DNA from: CAYIBZ01 sp964361795
GTDB lineage: Bacteria; Patescibacteriota; Minisyncoccia; UBA6257; WO2-44-18
Direction: 5' to 3'
DNA length: 7,198 nucleotides
Assembly (NCBI GenBank): GCA_964361795.1
Contig: CAYIBZ010000029.1
Location: 1 to 7,198, forward strand
Shown in pieces: positions 7,130 to 7,198 of the stretch (the first letter of the stretch is position 1; every line of letters begins with the position of its first letter). The position numbers were made by a program, and so were the translations under genes. The notes beneath the pieces were generated by a model. That model was not told the origin of the DNA. It did no database searches and saw nothing but the letters and a program-made list of their open reading frames with translations.

Positions 7130-7155
7130 CCCCGATAGCCATCGGGGATTTTTTT
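7130..7155 (+). terminator. Rho-independent terminator of prkA
   Basis: A perfect 7-bp stem CCCCGAT/ATCGGGG with loop AGCC (7130-7147), followed by an A and seven Ts (7149-7155). It begins 3 bases after the prkA TAA. The GC-rich stem base, tetraloop and T run are all canonical. The stem is symmetrical but the A-rich counterpart needed for termination on the - strand is absent, so it acts in the + direction only. Confidence 0.93.
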
Positions 7156-7156
7156 C

Positions 7157-7195
7157 CAATTTTTCCCAAGAGTGAAGCGATTGGCTGAAAAATTG
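7157..7195. repeat. Imperfect inverted repeat (bulged hairpin) after the terminator
   Basis: CAATTTTTC (7157-7165) pairs exactly with GAAAAATTG (7187-7195). Inside, CCAA (7166-7169) pairs with TTGG (7181-7184), leaving an 11-base loop GAGTGAAGCGA and a 2-base bulge CT on one side. This could be a second transcript-end structure, a dispersed intergenic element, or the edge of a feature beyond the window. No gene is visible in the last 43 bases. Confidence 0.55.
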
Positions 7196-7198
7196 AGA

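Noticed and set aside
1..7198. Recoded UGA (Gly) as in some CPR lineages
   Set aside because: All long frames are complete under the standard code and end in TAA; no in-frame UGA breaks a conserved domain.
1..7198. tRNA, rRNA, CRISPR array, insertion sequence or prophage signals
   Set aside because: No cloverleaf-like segment, array of spaced repeats, transposase motif or terminal inverted repeats could be found by eye on either strand.

Overview
The window looks like a chromosomal scaffold fragment from an uncultivated bacterium, most plausibly of the Candidate Phyla Radiation (Patescibacteria, Parcubacteria/Microgenomates-like). The reasons are the TraG/HerA-like ATPase with an N-terminal half of a type I associate with CPR genomes, the lysine/glutamate-rich helical proteins of unknown function packed behind it, the very short gene spacing, and a 100-N scaffold gap typical of metagenome assemblies. 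This placement is inference from recall, not from a search. The four visible stop codons are all TAA. The long reading frames are intact under the standard code, so nothing suggests UGA recoding.

Left part (1-4489, + strand): four genes run in one direction with gaps of 15, 3 and 4 bases, so they are probably one operon. The first is a large ATPase of the VirD4/TraG/HerA superfamily, cut off at its 5' end by the window edge. It is followed by a 575-residue helical protein of unknown function, an 82-residue helical protein, and the start of a third unknown protein. The 575-residue protein and the last one share a striking segment (Arg-Arg-Tyr-Ala-x-Gly-Asp-Pro and onwards) after a charged, probably disordered N-terminus. 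They are therefore either paralogues or partners carrying the same docking element. The context suggests a membrane-linked DNA or protein translocation apparatus with accessory proteins, but only the ATPase is recognisable.

Middle (4490-5330): a 100-N gap destroys the 3' ends of two convergent genes. To its right, on the - strand, lies a RecB/Cas4-like PD-(D/E)XK nuclease with a full set of visible catalytic residues and a Cys-rich insertion. The 79-base region between this nuclease and the next gene holds good candidate sigma70-type promoters for both strands with overlapping -10 boxes.

Right part (5331-7198, + strand): a PrkA/YeaG-family AAA+ serine protein kinase gene with a strong Shine-Dalgarno sequence, closed by a textbook intrinsic terminator. 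No yeaH (DUF444) or spoVR partner follows it before the terminator. The last 43 bases hold a second, imperfect hairpin and no recognisable gene.
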